The position numbers and the translations under genes are program-made. Of a DNA stretch of 64,000 nt, positions 24,844 to 33,229 are shown piece after piece. The notes under the pieces were generated by a model, which saw nothing but the letters and a program-made list of their open reading frames with translations, made no database searches and was not told the origin of the DNA. Origin of the DNA: Streptomyces sp. NP160. GTDB taxonomy: Bacteria > Actinomycetota > Actinomycetes > Actinomycetales > Quadrisphaeraceae. The stretch is from assembly GCF_006335115.1 (NCBI RefSeq), contig NZ_VDMJ01000024.1, positions 182,852-246,851 of the forward strand. The letters run 5' to 3'. Each line of letters starts with the position of its first letter. The stretch's first letter is position 1.

Positions 24844-25676
24844 AGCTGGCGGCGCTGACCGGTGTGGAGCTGCGCAAGCTGGCGCTGCGCCCCCGGACCT
24901 GGGTGTCGGTGGGGCTGCTGTGCGCCCTGCCCGTCGTCGTCGCCTTCTTCCTCGCCACGAGCGAGCTGGCGCCACGGCCCGGGCAGGGGCCGGCCTTCCT
25001 CTCGGCGGTGCTCGGCAACGGCCAGCTGTACCCGGCGGCCGCGCTGGGCATCGTCGTCCCGATCTTCCTGCCGGTGGCGGTGTGCGTGGTCGCGGGTGAC
25101 GCCGTGGCGGGGGAGGCGCAGGCCGGCACGCTGCGGTACCTGCTGGTGCGGCCCGTCGGCCGGACCCGGCTGCTCGTGGCCAAGCTGTTCGCGGTGCTGG
25201 CGTTCACCTTCGGGGCGGTGATCGCCGTCGCGCTGGTCTCGTTCGCGGCGGGCACGCAGCTGCTGGGCACGCGCCCCGACGCGCTGGGGACGACGACGGC
25301 GTCGCTGAGCGGCACGTCGCTGTCCCCGCAGGAGCTGCTGGTGCGCACGCTGCTGGTGATGGCGTACGTGTCGGTCTCGATGCTGGGCGTGGCGGCGCTG
25401 GCGCTGCTGCTGTCCACGCTGGTCGACTCGCCCCTGGTGGCGGCGCTCGGCGGGCTGGCGCTGCTCGTGGCGAGCACCGTGCTGGTCGGGCTCGACGCCG
25501 CCTCGGCGGTGCACGACCTGCTGCCCACGCGGTACTGGCTGGCGTGGGTCGACCTCTTCCGGGACCCGGTCCTGTGGACGGACGTGCAGCGCGGCGTGCT
25601 CGTGCAGCTCGGGTGGGCCGGGGTGCTGCTGGCCGCGGCCTGGGCGTCCTTCACCACCCGCGACGTCACCAGCTGA
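24840..25676 (+). CDS. ABC-2 type permease
   Basis: A 278-residue integral membrane protein with six hydrophobic segments. It begins AALTGVELRKLALRPRTWV, a typical cytoplasmic start of ABC-2 permeases, and contains AGDAVAGEAQAGTLRYLLVR, the coupling region seen in this family (EAxxGTLRxLLxxP). GTG at 24840 overlaps the ATPase stop (GTGA). With the ATPase and the upstream anchored protein it forms a three-gene operon. Confidence 0.9.
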   Translation: MKLAALTGVELRKLALRPRTWVSVGLLCALPVVVAFFLATSELAPRPGQGPAFLSAVLGNGQLYPAAALGIVVPIFLPVAVCVVAGDAVAGEAQAGTLRYLLVRPVGRTRLLVAKLFAVLAFTFGAVIAVALVSFAAGTQLLGTRPDALGTTTASLSGTSLSPQELLVRTLLVMAYVSVSMLGVAALALLLSTLVDSPLVAALGGLALLVASTVLVGLDAASAVHDLLPTRYWLAWVDLFRDPVLWTDVQRGVLVQLGWAGVLLAAAWASFTTRDVTS

Positions 25677-25720
25677 CCGGGCGCCCGTCCTCCCTGACCC
25701 GCCAGACACGCACGTCCGTC

Positions 25721-25782
25721 GCACTCGCGCACCCCAGTGCGCCTTCGAGGGGTGCTGAAGGCGCACTCGGGTGCGCGAGTGC
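25721..25782. terminator. Long palindrome between convergent genes (family A)
   Basis: Two 26-base arms (25721-25746, 25757-25782) pair with one mismatch around a 10-base loop. It lies between the permease and lipase stops and can terminate both. The arm contains GCACTCGCGCACCCCAGTGC, nearly the same 20-base word that occurs twice at 46579-46640. Confidence 0.7.
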
Positions 25783-25798
25783 GGTGGTCACAGGGGCC

Positions 25799-26671
25799 TC
25801 ACCCGGCGAGGAGGGTGCGGCCGCGCTGGGTGAGGGCGTCGCAGTCGGAGGCCGGTGGCGCGGACTCGAGCACCGGCCCGTCCAGCGCCGCGTCCACCAC
25901 GCCGACGGCCAGCGGGTCCGTGACGAGGCCGCCGTGGTCGACGCGCGAGCTCGCGCACACCCGCTGCAGCTCCACGTCCACCGCGCCGCGCAGCGACGAC
26001 GCGTCCGCCGGCGGCACCACCACCTGGTCGGCGCTCGACCACGCGCTGGTCCAGCGCACCCCGTCGCCGGGCGTCTCCGGCAGCGTGCGCAGCAGCGAGC
26101 TGCCCGGCTCCAGCTGCTGGCACGCCAGCGGGCAGTCCTGCGGGGCGTTCACCGCCGCGAAGCGCGCGAGGTCCGTCCCCTGGTGGGGGGTGCCGAGCGT
26201 CACCACGCGGCGCACCGGCTCCCCGGCGCCGTCGCCGTCCAGCCACAGCCGGGCCACCACCCCGCCCGCCGAGTAGCCGACCACGTCGACCGACGGCGCG
26301 CCGGCGTCCACCGCGGAGCGCGCGGCGGCCTGCAGCGCGGCGGCCTGGTCGGCGAGGTCACCCGTGCCGTCACCGGCGGCCTGCACCACCACGACCTCGC
26401 GGCCCGCCGCCTGCAGCGCGCCGGCGAGCACCTGCAGCCCGCTCGTGCTGCCCCCGTACCCGGGCACCAGCAGCACCGTCCCCTGCACCGCCTGGTCCGC
26501 GGGCCCGGCGGAGCCGCTCTCGCCGGCGCGCCCGCCGTCGTCCCCGGCGACACCGGGCAGGGAGCCGCGACCGCCGAGCAGGAGCGCTCCCGCGCCCACC
26601 AGGACGACGACGAGGAGCGCGAGCAGGGCGATCGCCAGCCGGCGCCGAGGTGCCACCCAGCGAGCGTGCAC
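25799..26671 (-). CDS. Lipase-like alpha/beta hydrolase, membrane-anchored
   Basis: A 290-residue protein with an N-terminal signal anchor (LAIALLALLVVVLVGAGALLL) and a lipase fold: VLLVPGYGGSTSGLQVLA (oxyanion region), DVVGYSAGGVVARLWL (nucleophile Ser in GYSAG) and VTLGTPHQGTDLA, which is typical of triacylglycerol lipases and PGAP1-like esterases. The later Asp and His (VDHGGLVTDP) fit the triad. It is probably exported and tethered. It converges with the ABC permease and is divergent from mscS. Confidence 0.85.
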   Translation of the reverse strand: MHARWVAPRRRLAIALLALLVVVLVGAGALLLGGRGSLPGVAGDDGGRAGESGSAGPADQAVQGTVLLVPGYGGSTSGLQVLAGALQAAGREVVVVQAAGDGTGDLADQAAALQAAARSAVDAGAPSVDVVGYSAGGVVARLWLDGDGAGEPVRRVVTLGTPHQGTDLARFAAVNAPQDCPLACQQLEPGSSLLRTLPETPGDGVRWTSAWSSADQVVVPPADASSLRGAVDVELQRVCASSRVDHGGLVTDPLAVGVVDAALDGPVLESAPPASDCDALTQRGRTLLAG

Positions 26672-26745
26672 GACCGCGGGATCTTCTGCGACAGTGGATG
26701 CACCGCCCGCACCACCCGCCCCAGACCCGGAGGCCCTCCTCAGTC

Positions 26746-28203
26746 ATGCTCGACGCCTTCCTCGACCTCTTCAACGGCGACGAAGCCGCTGCGACCGCGC
26801 CCCTGACCGGGCTCCAATCGCTGCAGCTCGTCGCCGTCGCGGCGGGCGCGGCGCTCGGAGCACTGCTGCTGGGGATGGTGGTGCACGCCGTCGTCCTGCG
26901 GATCGGGCGCCGGTCCGTGATCGCGCGCACGCTGGCCGCGCGGCTCAAGGGACCCTTCCGCTGGATCCTCGTGACGCTGGCCGTGCAGCAGGTGTTCGTG
27001 CGCTCGACCGGCAACGACGGCTGGCTCCAGGCGATGCGCACCGTGCTGCTGCTGGCCGTCATCGCCTGCATCGGCTGGCTGCTGGCCAAGGTGGTGCTGG
27101 TGGTCGAGGACCTGCTCCTCGAGAAGTTCCGCGTGGACGTGGCCGACAACCGCCACGCCCGGCGCGTCCGCACCCAGATCATCTTCCTGCGGCGGATCGC
27201 GCTGCTGGTCATCGCGCTGCTCACCGTCGGCGCGATGCTGTGGACCTTCCCCGAGGCCCGCGTGGTCGGCACCGGGATCTTCGCCTCCGCCGGTCTGCTG
27301 TCCGTGGTGGCCGGCCTCGCGGCCCAGAGCTCCCTGAGCAACGTCTTCGCCGGCCTGCAGCTGGCCTTCACCGACGCGCTGCGCGTGGACGACGTCGTGG
27401 TGGTCGAAGGCGAGTGGGGCCGCATCGAGGAGATCACCCTCACCTACGTGGTCGTGCACATCTGGGACGACCGCCGCCTGGTGCTCCCCTCCACCTACTT
27501 CACCTCCACCCCCTTCGAGCACTGGACCCGCAAGGACTCCCAGCTGCTGGGCGTGGTGCTCCTCGAGGTCGACTGGCGCACCGACTTCGACGCCATGCGC
27601 GAGGAGCTGCACCGCGTGGTCGAGGCGGACGAGCTGTGGGACCACCGCGTGGTGGTGCTGCAGGTCACCGATGCCGTCAACACGTTCGTGCAGGTCCGCA
27701 TCCTCGTCTCCGCGCAGGACGGGCCCACGATCTTCGACCTGCGCTGCCACGTGCGCGAGGCGATGGTGCGCTGGCTCGTGGCGTCCAACCCCGAAGGGCT
27801 GCCGCGCCTGCGCCTGGCGCGCCCCGACGAGGAGGAGGCCGCCCAGGCCGCCCTGCGCGCCGAGCGCGTGCAGCCGGCGCCCGCCCCCGGCAGCCACGAC
27901 CCGAAGGCCCCTCGAAGGACGTCCGGCGTGCCGACGCCAGCCACGCAGGTGCTGCCGCCCGTGCAGCCCGACCGGCGCGACGACTCCCTCTTCACCGGCT
28001 CGATGGAGGCCGTCGAGCGGTCGCGGGCCTTCGCCGGGCCCAGCGAGGCCGAGCAGGCCGACAGGGTCGAGAGGATGCTCCGCGAGGAGCGCGAGCGCCT
28101 GGAGGCCGAGGAGCGCGAGGCCGTCAGGCGCCGGTTCCGCGAGGAGCCCGACCCGGCGCTCACCACCTCGGTGCTGCCCACCGTCCCCGAGAAGCGCCGC
28201 TGA
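26746..28203 (+). CDS. MscS-type mechanosensitive channel
   Basis: A 485-residue membrane protein with four to five hydrophobic segments, then the MscS pore and beta domain: FASAGLLSVVAGLAAQSSLS, NVFAGLQLAFTDALRVDDVV and RRLVLPSTYFTS. After the MscS core (about residue 350) there is a ~125-residue charged, coiled-coil-like tail rich in Glu and Arg that is not part of the core family. ATG at 26746 has no obvious Shine-Dalgarno. It is monocistronic. Confidence 0.9.
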   Translation: MLDAFLDLFNGDEAAATAPLTGLQSLQLVAVAAGAALGALLLGMVVHAVVLRIGRRSVIARTLAARLKGPFRWILVTLAVQQVFVRSTGNDGWLQAMRTVLLLAVIACIGWLLAKVVLVVEDLLLEKFRVDVADNRHARRVRTQIIFLRRIALLVIALLTVGAMLWTFPEARVVGTGIFASAGLLSVVAGLAAQSSLSNVFAGLQLAFTDALRVDDVVVVEGEWGRIEEITLTYVVVHIWDDRRLVLPSTYFTSTPFEHWTRKDSQLLGVVLLEVDWRTDFDAMREELHRVVEADELWDHRVVVLQVTDAVNTFVQVRILVSAQDGPTIFDLRCHVREAMVRWLVASNPEGLPRLRLARPDEEEAAQAALRAERVQPAPAPGSHDPKAPRRTSGVPTPATQVLPPVQPDRRDDSLFTGSMEAVERSRAFAGPSEAEQADRVERMLREERERLEAEEREAVRRRFREEPDPALTTSVLPTVPEKRR

Positions 28204-28255
28204 CCCCACTCCCCTCCGTGGTCATGGGCTTCCCATGCACGTCGGCCGTGAGGGC

Positions 28256-28320
28256 GACGACGGCGCGCCGCCGCCCAGCAACGCTCGCGCCTGCGGCAGC
28301 GTCTGACCGGTGATCGCCGC
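28256..28320. repeat. 65-base direct repeat, copy 1 (leader of lipoprotein A)
   Basis: Matches 29454-29518 at 59 of 65 positions by eye. It covers the sequence upstream of and including the GTG at 28310. The pair is best explained by a tandem duplication of leader plus gene. Confidence 0.75.
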
Positions 28321-29449
28321 CGCGGGTGGCGACCGGCGGAGGGCGGGGATCCGGGTGCGGCGTTCCAGGGCAGGGGCGGTCGGGCTGGCAGCGGGGGCGG
28401 TGCTCGCGGCGGCGCTCCTCACCGGCTGCGGAGGCGCCCCGCTGGCGGCAGAGTCGGGGCCGGAGATCAGCAGCGGGTCGTCGTCGTCGTCGCCTGAGCA
28501 GACCGCGCCGCTGTGGCCGGACCCGGCCCAGACGCTGGTGACCACGCCGAAGGGAGTCCGCCCCGCGGCGGAGCCGGTCGACGTGGTGGCGTTCCCCGAG
28601 ATCGAGTGGCTGGCGGAGGAGCGCGGGCTCACCCTCGAGCAGGCAGCGCAGGAGTTCCAGGACTCCCAGACCTACGGGCCCTGGTCCGAGCGCGCCAGGG
28701 CCCTGCTCGGCTCGCAGCTCTCCCAGGTCGCATGGCGCGATCCCGACGTCCCGGACGGGCGGCCGTACATCGCCTACCGCGGTGACCTGCCGCCGGAGCT
28801 GGTGACCCTGGCGGAGGAACTGCCGTTCCCGGTGGAGCTGCGGGGAGGCGCCGTCCTCACCGATGCCGAGCGCGAGCTGTTCCAGAACGCGGCTCTCGAG
28901 GCTTTCGAGGCCGACGTCGCTCCGCGGAACTGGGGCGGCGGTATGGATGCCCCCACCGGAGTGCTGCAGATCGACTACGTGGCTGAGGATGCGCGCAAGC
29001 GCGCCGACGACGCCACACGGCAACTGGTCATCGCCGCAGGGTCGGCCGCGGTCGGCCGTGAGGTACCGGTCACGGTGGAGTTCCTCACCGACGACCGCGA
29101 CCCCAAGACCACAGAGGCCGCTACCTGGTTCCTGCCGGCCGGATGGGTCGCTGACCCGTCAGCCACCAGCGTCGACGTGCTCGTCGAGGCCCAGGGGTGC
29201 ACCGGTGGGAAGGGAGCGGTGGGTCGCCTCGCGGACCCCGTCGTCGAGGTGACGCCGACGGAGGTGCGGATCTCCACCCCCGTCTACATCCTCAAGGACG
29301 GTCAGACCTGCCCCGGCCACCCGATGGCACCCCTGACCGTCGAGCTGGGCCAACCGCTGGGCGACCGGACGCTGGTCGACGTGAACGGCACCATCGACGA
29401 CGACACCGCCCCGCCCGGAGGCGGCGTGGTCATCCCGTCTGCCGGTTGA
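28310..29449 (+). CDS. Lipoprotein of unknown function (paralogue A)
   Basis: A 379-residue exported lipoprotein: basic N-terminus, hydrophobic core and lipobox LLTGC (Cys40), then a Ser/Glu linker. I do not recognise the family. Blocks shared with paralogue B are WPDPA-T-VTTP-G-RP, PFPVELRGGA, DDRDPKTTE, WFLPAG, DPSATSV and, near the C-terminus, VTPTEVRI and LGDRTLVDVNG. Two Cys (in QGCTGG and TCPGHP) are also conserved and could form a disulfide. GTG at 28310 has no Shine-Dalgarno but sits in the 65-base repeat. Confidence 0.8.
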   Translation: MIAAAGGDRRRAGIRVRRSRAGAVGLAAGAVLAAALLTGCGGAPLAAESGPEISSGSSSSSPEQTAPLWPDPAQTLVTTPKGVRPAAEPVDVVAFPEIEWLAEERGLTLEQAAQEFQDSQTYGPWSERARALLGSQLSQVAWRDPDVPDGRPYIAYRGDLPPELVTLAEELPFPVELRGGAVLTDAERELFQNAALEAFEADVAPRNWGGGMDAPTGVLQIDYVAEDARKRADDATRQLVIAAGSAAVGREVPVTVEFLTDDRDPKTTEAATWFLPAGWVADPSATSVDVLVEAQGCTGGKGAVGRLADPVVEVTPTEVRISTPVYILKDGQTCPGHPMAPLTVELGQPLGDRTLVDVNGTIDDDTAPPGGGVVIPSAG

Positions 29450-29453
29450 GGAC

Positions 29454-29518
29454 GACGACGGCGCACCACCGCCCTGCAACGCTCGCGCCTGCGGGAGCGT
29501 CTGACAGGTGATCACCGC
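29454..29518. repeat. 65-base direct repeat, copy 2 (leader of lipoprotein B)
   Basis: Second copy of the 28256-28320 sequence. It carries a perfect ACGCTC/GAGCGT dyad that is imperfect in copy 1, and a GGTGATCACC palindrome at the position of the copy-1 start codon. Confidence 0.75.
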
Positions 29519-29526
29519 GTCGGTCG

Positions 29527-30678
29527 GTGGTGCGGCGGTGGTGCGGCGGAGGCGGGGCGGACGTGGGGCGTTCCAGGGCACGAGCGGTCGGGTCGGCGGT
29601 GGTGTGCGCGGCGGCGCTGGGCACGGGGCTGGCCGGGTGCGCAGGTGCGGCTCAGCCGGGGCCTGCCGGCGGGGGAGCGTCGCGGTCGTCGTCCTCCTCA
29701 CCCAGCCCGCGCGCGACCTTCGCCTGGCCCGACCCCGCGCTGACGATCGTCACGACGCCGCGCGGCGAGCGCCCGCCCCTGGACCTCACGTGGGCGACCC
29801 CCGGGTCGCTGCAGGACCAGGTGGCGCAGGAGGAGGGCGTGTCGCTGGAGGAGGGCGCGCGGATCGTCCAGGACCAGGAGCTCATGGGCGTCTTCACCTA
29901 CGACGTCCAAGAGCGGTTCCTGGAGGCGTTCTCCACGTCCCACGCGGGTGACGAGACGTCGCAGGGCCGCCCCTGGGTCGCCTTCACCGGCACGGTGCCG
30001 CCAGAGGTCGTCGCGATGGCCGAGCAGCTGCCCTTCCCCGTCGAGCTGCGCGGCGGAGCCCTCGTCTCGGGCCACCGCAACGGCGTCGTCATCGACGCGG
30101 CGACGACGGCGTTCGCCGAGGACCTCGGGCTGGCCGAGCTGGGGCTGGTGCTGGGCGGCCACTTCGACGCGACCACCGGCGTGGTGACCATCGACTACTC
30201 CACGGACCTGCTGACCCGGCGCCCGGACGCCGGGACGGAGGAATCCGTCATCGCTGCGGCCCAGGGGGCCCTGGGGTGGGAGGCGCCCCTGTCGGTCCAC
30301 TTCCAGGCCGACGACCGCGACCCGAAGACCACCGAGCCCGCCGTCTGGTTCCTGCCCGCGGGCTTCGTACCCGACCCGTCCGCCACGAGCGTCACCGTGC
30401 TGGTCTACGAGCAGGGGTGCACCAGCGGCCAGGGCGCGGACGGCAACACGGCCCCACCGGAGGTCGACGTGACGCCGACGCAGGTGCGCATCGCCGTGTC
30501 GACGTACATCCGCAAGGGTGACCAGGGGTGCCCGAACCACCCGACGGCGCCGCTGGCCGTGGAGCTCGGGGAGCCGCTGGGAGACCGGCAGCTGGTGGAC
30601 GTCAACGGCCGCGTCGACGACGGCGTCGGCGAGGGCGTCGACCTGTGGGGCGACGTGCAGGTGCCGGCCGCCGGCTGA
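29527..30678 (+). CDS. Lipoprotein of unknown function (paralogue B)
   Basis: A ~383-residue lipoprotein with lipobox LAGC (Cys38 from this start), Ser-rich linker and the same conserved blocks as paralogue A, including PFPVELRGGA, DDRDPKTTE, WFLPAG, DPSATSV, QGCTSG and LGDRQLVDVNG. The position equivalent to the paralogue A start (GTG 29508) is out of frame because of a 10-base length difference, so the start has moved to 29527 or, giving a neater signal peptide, GTG 29563. It probably shares a transcript with paralogue A. Confidence 0.8.
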   Translation: MVRRWCGGGGADVGRSRARAVGSAVVCAAALGTGLAGCAGAAQPGPAGGGASRSSSSSPSPRATFAWPDPALTIVTTPRGERPPLDLTWATPGSLQDQVAQEEGVSLEEGARIVQDQELMGVFTYDVQERFLEAFSTSHAGDETSQGRPWVAFTGTVPPEVVAMAEQLPFPVELRGGALVSGHRNGVVIDAATTAFAEDLGLAELGLVLGGHFDATTGVVTIDYSTDLLTRRPDAGTEESVIAAAQGALGWEAPLSVHFQADDRDPKTTEPAVWFLPAGFVPDPSATSVTVLVYEQGCTSGQGADGNTAPPEVDVTPTQVRIAVSTYIRKGDQGCPNHPTAPLAVELGEPLGDRQLVDVNGRVDDGVGEGVDLWGDVQVPAAG

Positions 30679-30715
30679 CCCGGCCCTGCCCCCGTCCCAC
30701 CCCGTCCTGTCCCGT

Positions 30716-30778
30716 CCAGCATGCAGAAGTCCGCCCGCACGGGCCCTGAGCCGGGAGGGGGCGAGTTCTGCATGCTGG
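30716..30778. terminator. Palindrome between lipoprotein B and fic
   Basis: CCAGCATGCAGAA (30716-30728) pairs perfectly with TTCTGCATGCTGG (30766-30778); the inner region pairs partly. It sits between converging genes and can terminate both. Confidence 0.6.
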
Positions 30779-30797
30779 TCGGGACGGCCCGTCCCGG

Positions 30798-32033
30798 TCA
30801 GCGCGAGGAGCGCCGCCCGGCCCGGGCGGCGAAGGCGTCCAGCGCCGCCAGCACCTCGTCGGCCTGCCACAGCCGGCCCCGGTCGCGCCCGGTCGTCTCC
30901 CGCACCACGCCCGCCTCCACCAGCGGCGCGAGCGGCCGCGCGGCGTTGGCGGGGGAGATGCCCAGCTCGCGGGCGATGGTGGCGCTGTCGACCACGGGCT
31001 GGCGCAGCAGCAGGTCGGCCAGGCGCCAGGCGGCGGAGTCGCGGCGGGCCACCACCACGTCGTCCCACCGCGCCCGCGCCGCCCGCAGCTCCGCGGCCAG
31101 CTGCCGGCCGTTGACCACCGCCGCCAGCGCGCCGCGGGCGAGCACCTCGACGATCGGGTCGACGTCGCCTCCCCGGTACGCGGTCAGCGCGTCGAAGTAC
31201 CCGCCGACGTCCGTGAGCAGCCCGGCCGACACCGGGACCGTCACCCGTCGGGCCAGCCCCCGGCGCCGCAGCAGCGCGTGCACCAGCGCCCGGCCGGTGC
31301 GGCCGTTGCCGTCCGCGAACGGGTGGACCGTCTCGAACTGCGCGTGCGCCAGCGCCGCGTGCACGAGCACCTGCACGTCGCCGCGGGCGCTGAAGGCGAC
31401 CAGGTCGTCGATGAGCCCGGGCACGTCCTCGTGGTGCGGTGGCACGAACTCGGCCCCGTGCGGACCGTAGGTGTCCCCGCCGATCCACACCTGCTCGGTG
31501 CGCCACCGCCCCGCGATCGACGGCGCGCTCGCCTCCAGCAGCGCCCGCTGCATGGCCAGCAGCGCGTCGGGGGTCAGGTCGTCGGCCAGCGCCAGCGCCG
31601 CCTGCATCGAGCGCACGTTGCCCAGCACCAGCTCGGCGTTGCGGGTGGCGCCCCCACCCAGCTCGGCCACGGCGATGGCCCGCGCCCCCGACGTCAGCCC
31701 CTCGATCTGCGACGACGACGCCGACTCGCTGCGCAGCAGCAGGAACGGCAGCGGCCCCGACCCGCCGTCGTCGTCGTCGGGTCCCGCCGCGCCGCCGGCC
31801 TGCTCGGCGTCGAACCGGGCCACCTCGGCCGCCGCCTCCTCCGCCAGCGCCGACGCCGCCGCGGACACCTGCGGCGAGGCCTGCGCGATGAGGGGCACCA
31901 CGGCCGCCCGGTACGGCCCGCGGTGGCGCTCGCGGACCGAGCGGGGGACGAGGTCGGGCGGCAGCGTCGGCGTCCACGGCACGTCGCGGCTGCCCAGCGC
32001 GGGCCACCCCCGCCCCGTCGGATGTGAAGGCAC
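30798..32033 (-). CDS. Fic-family protein (class II, self-inhibited)
   Basis: A 411-residue predicted AMP-transferase. The catalytic loop HPFADGNGRTGR (237-248) matches HPFx(D/E)GNGRxxR fully. An inhibitory S/T-x-x-x-E-G motif is present as S107-G112 (SSQIEG), upstream of the Fic core, which is class II (intramolecular) inhibition. The C-terminal ~80 residues form a winged-helix domain (DSATIARELGISPANAAR), suggesting DNA binding or self-regulation. No antitoxin gene is adjacent. GTG at 32033 is leaderless. The target protein is unknown. Confidence 0.92.
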   Translation of the reverse strand: MPSHPTGRGWPALGSRDVPWTPTLPPDLVPRSVRERHRGPYRAAVVPLIAQASPQVSAAASALAEEAAAEVARFDAEQAGGAAGPDDDDGGSGPLPFLLLRSESASSSQIEGLTSGARAIAVAELGGGATRNAELVLGNVRSMQAALALADDLTPDALLAMQRALLEASAPSIAGRWRTEQVWIGGDTYGPHGAEFVPPHHEDVPGLIDDLVAFSARGDVQVLVHAALAHAQFETVHPFADGNGRTGRALVHALLRRRGLARRVTVPVSAGLLTDVGGYFDALTAYRGGDVDPIVEVLARGALAAVVNGRQLAAELRAARARWDDVVVARRDSAAWRLADLLLRQPVVDSATIARELGISPANAARPLAPLVEAGVVRETTGRDRGRLWQADEVLAALDAFAARAGRRSSR

Positions 32034-32052
32034 GCCCGGACGTTACCTTCAC
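32024..32052 (-). promoter_or_regulatory. fic start-site dyad with leaderless -10 (TAACGT)
   Basis: GTGAAGG (32024-32030) and CCTTCAC (32046-32052) are perfect inverted arms 15 bases apart. Between them, on the minus strand, lie the TAACGT -10 (32040-32045), six bases and the GTG start at 32033. A protein binding this dyad would block initiation; the winged-helix domain of Fic itself is one candidate. Confidence 0.6.
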
Positions 32053-32109
32053 TTCGGGTGCTAAGTGATGGTTGCGGCCCGGCGTGTCATCACATCGCTC
32101 ACCCGAAGT
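32051..32109 (-). terminator. Nested inverted repeat after the exporter gene
   Basis: Outer arms ACTTCGGGTG (32051-32060) and CACCCGAAGT (32100-32109) enclose inner arms GTGATG (32065-32070) and CATCAC (32088-32093). The outer arm includes the exporter stop codon. It probably ends the exporter transcript before fic. Confidence 0.5.
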
Positions 32110-33202
32110 TCTCCCCGGCCCGCGCCGGCACCCGGGCCAGCGCCGCGTCACCGTCGAGGCCCGCCACCTGCAGCAGGTCCACCGTCGCCGAGCGGACCTG
32201 CGCGAGGACGACGTCGGCCGACAGCGACGAGCGCGGCACCAGCACCGACGCCAGCCCCACCGCCGCCAGCGCGTCCACGGCGTCGTCGAGGCGGCGCCCC
32301 GCGCCGAGGTCCTCCGCGAGCCGCAGCGTCGCCGCGGCCAGCTGGTCGACCAGCTCCAGAAGCTCCTCCGGCACCACCTCGCTGCGCTCGGTGGCCACGG
32401 CCAGGCGCCGCGACAGCACCCGCACGTTGCGCACGGCCCGGTCCAGGGGCACCGCCAGCGCGCTGACCGCCCGCGCCCGCGCCGCGTGCTGCCCGCGGAA
32501 CGGGGTCAGCCGGGCCACGTCCACGCCCTCGCTGGCCGCCGCGCGCAGCAGGTCCAGGCGGCCCTGGGTGCCGCGGGCGTGCGCGAGGGCGTCACGGCCG
32601 CGCTCGACGTCGCCGTCCTTCGCCGCCGACGACGCCTCCAGCAGCAGGTCGGCCACCGTGGTGAGCACCTCCTGCGCCAGCACCACCGGACGCCGCAGCT
32701 GCCGGCGCGGCACCAGCGTGGCCAGCAGCAGCGCGACGGCGCCGCCGGTCGCGGCGTCGCTCCAGCGCCCCACGATCGCACCCGTGGTGGTCTGCTGGTA
32801 GAGGGTGACGAAGACGCCCTGGATGGCGATCTGGTTGATCATCAGGGTGCCCGCCCGGAGGAGGATGGCCACCGCCATCCCCAGCCCCACCACCAGCGCG
32901 ATCTGCCACGCGCCGGTGCCGAAGGCGCGCACCATGAGGTCGCCGACGAGCACCCCGATGGCCACCCCGACCACCACCTCGCCCACCCGCCGCAACCGCT
33001 GCCCGTAGGAGACGCCGAGCCCGAGGACCGCGGCGATGGGCGCGAAGATCGGCTGCTCGTGGCCGAGCAGGTGCCTGGCCGCCAGGTACGCCAGCCCGGC
33101 GCCCACGGCGCACAGCACGATGTGGGGGGCGTGCGCCCGCAGGCGGAGCAGCCGGCTGGCGACGTCGGCGCGCGCGTCGCGCCACCGGGTGCTCACCGCC
33201 AC
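32099..33202 (-). CDS. FUSC/aromatic acid exporter-family membrane protein
   Basis: A 367-residue protein. The first ~170 residues contain about five hydrophobic segments (HIVLCAVGAGLAYLAARHLL, PIFAPIAAVLGLGVSYGQRL, VGEVVVGVAIGVLVGDLMV, IALVVGLGMAVAILLRAG), matching the FUSC/YccS-like module. The rest is a cytoplasmic helical domain. By family it exports aromatic acids or related compounds, but the substrate is not shown. GTG at 33202; a CAGGAT hexamer six bases upstream may be a weak leaderless -10. Confidence 0.82.
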   Translation of the reverse strand: MAVSTRWRDARADVASRLLRLRAHAPHIVLCAVGAGLAYLAARHLLGHEQPIFAPIAAVLGLGVSYGQRLRRVGEVVVGVAIGVLVGDLMVRAFGTGAWQIALVVGLGMAVAILLRAGTLMINQIAIQGVFVTLYQQTTTGAIVGRWSDAATGGAVALLLATLVPRRQLRRPVVLAQEVLTTVADLLLEASSAAKDGDVERGRDALAHARGTQGRLDLLRAAASEGVDVARLTPFRGQHAARARAVSALAVPLDRAVRNVRVLSRRLAVATERSEVVPEELLELVDQLAAATLRLAEDLGAGRRLDDAVDALAAVGLASVLVPRSSLSADVVLAQVRSATVDLLQVAGLDGDAALARVPARAGENFG

Positions 33203-33229
33203 CCGTCCATCCTGCCCGGCGCTCGACCC

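Noticed and set aside
28205-28310. Short minus-strand peptides encoded by both 65-base repeats (each with QTLPQARAL)
   Set aside because: They are the translation of the same DNA repeat and lie within larger frames with no start signal; similarity follows from the repeat itself.
30798-33202. A toxin-antitoxin pair formed by fic and the neighbouring gene
   Set aside because: The neighbour is an FUSC-type membrane exporter; Fic carries its own inhibitory motif and needs no partner.
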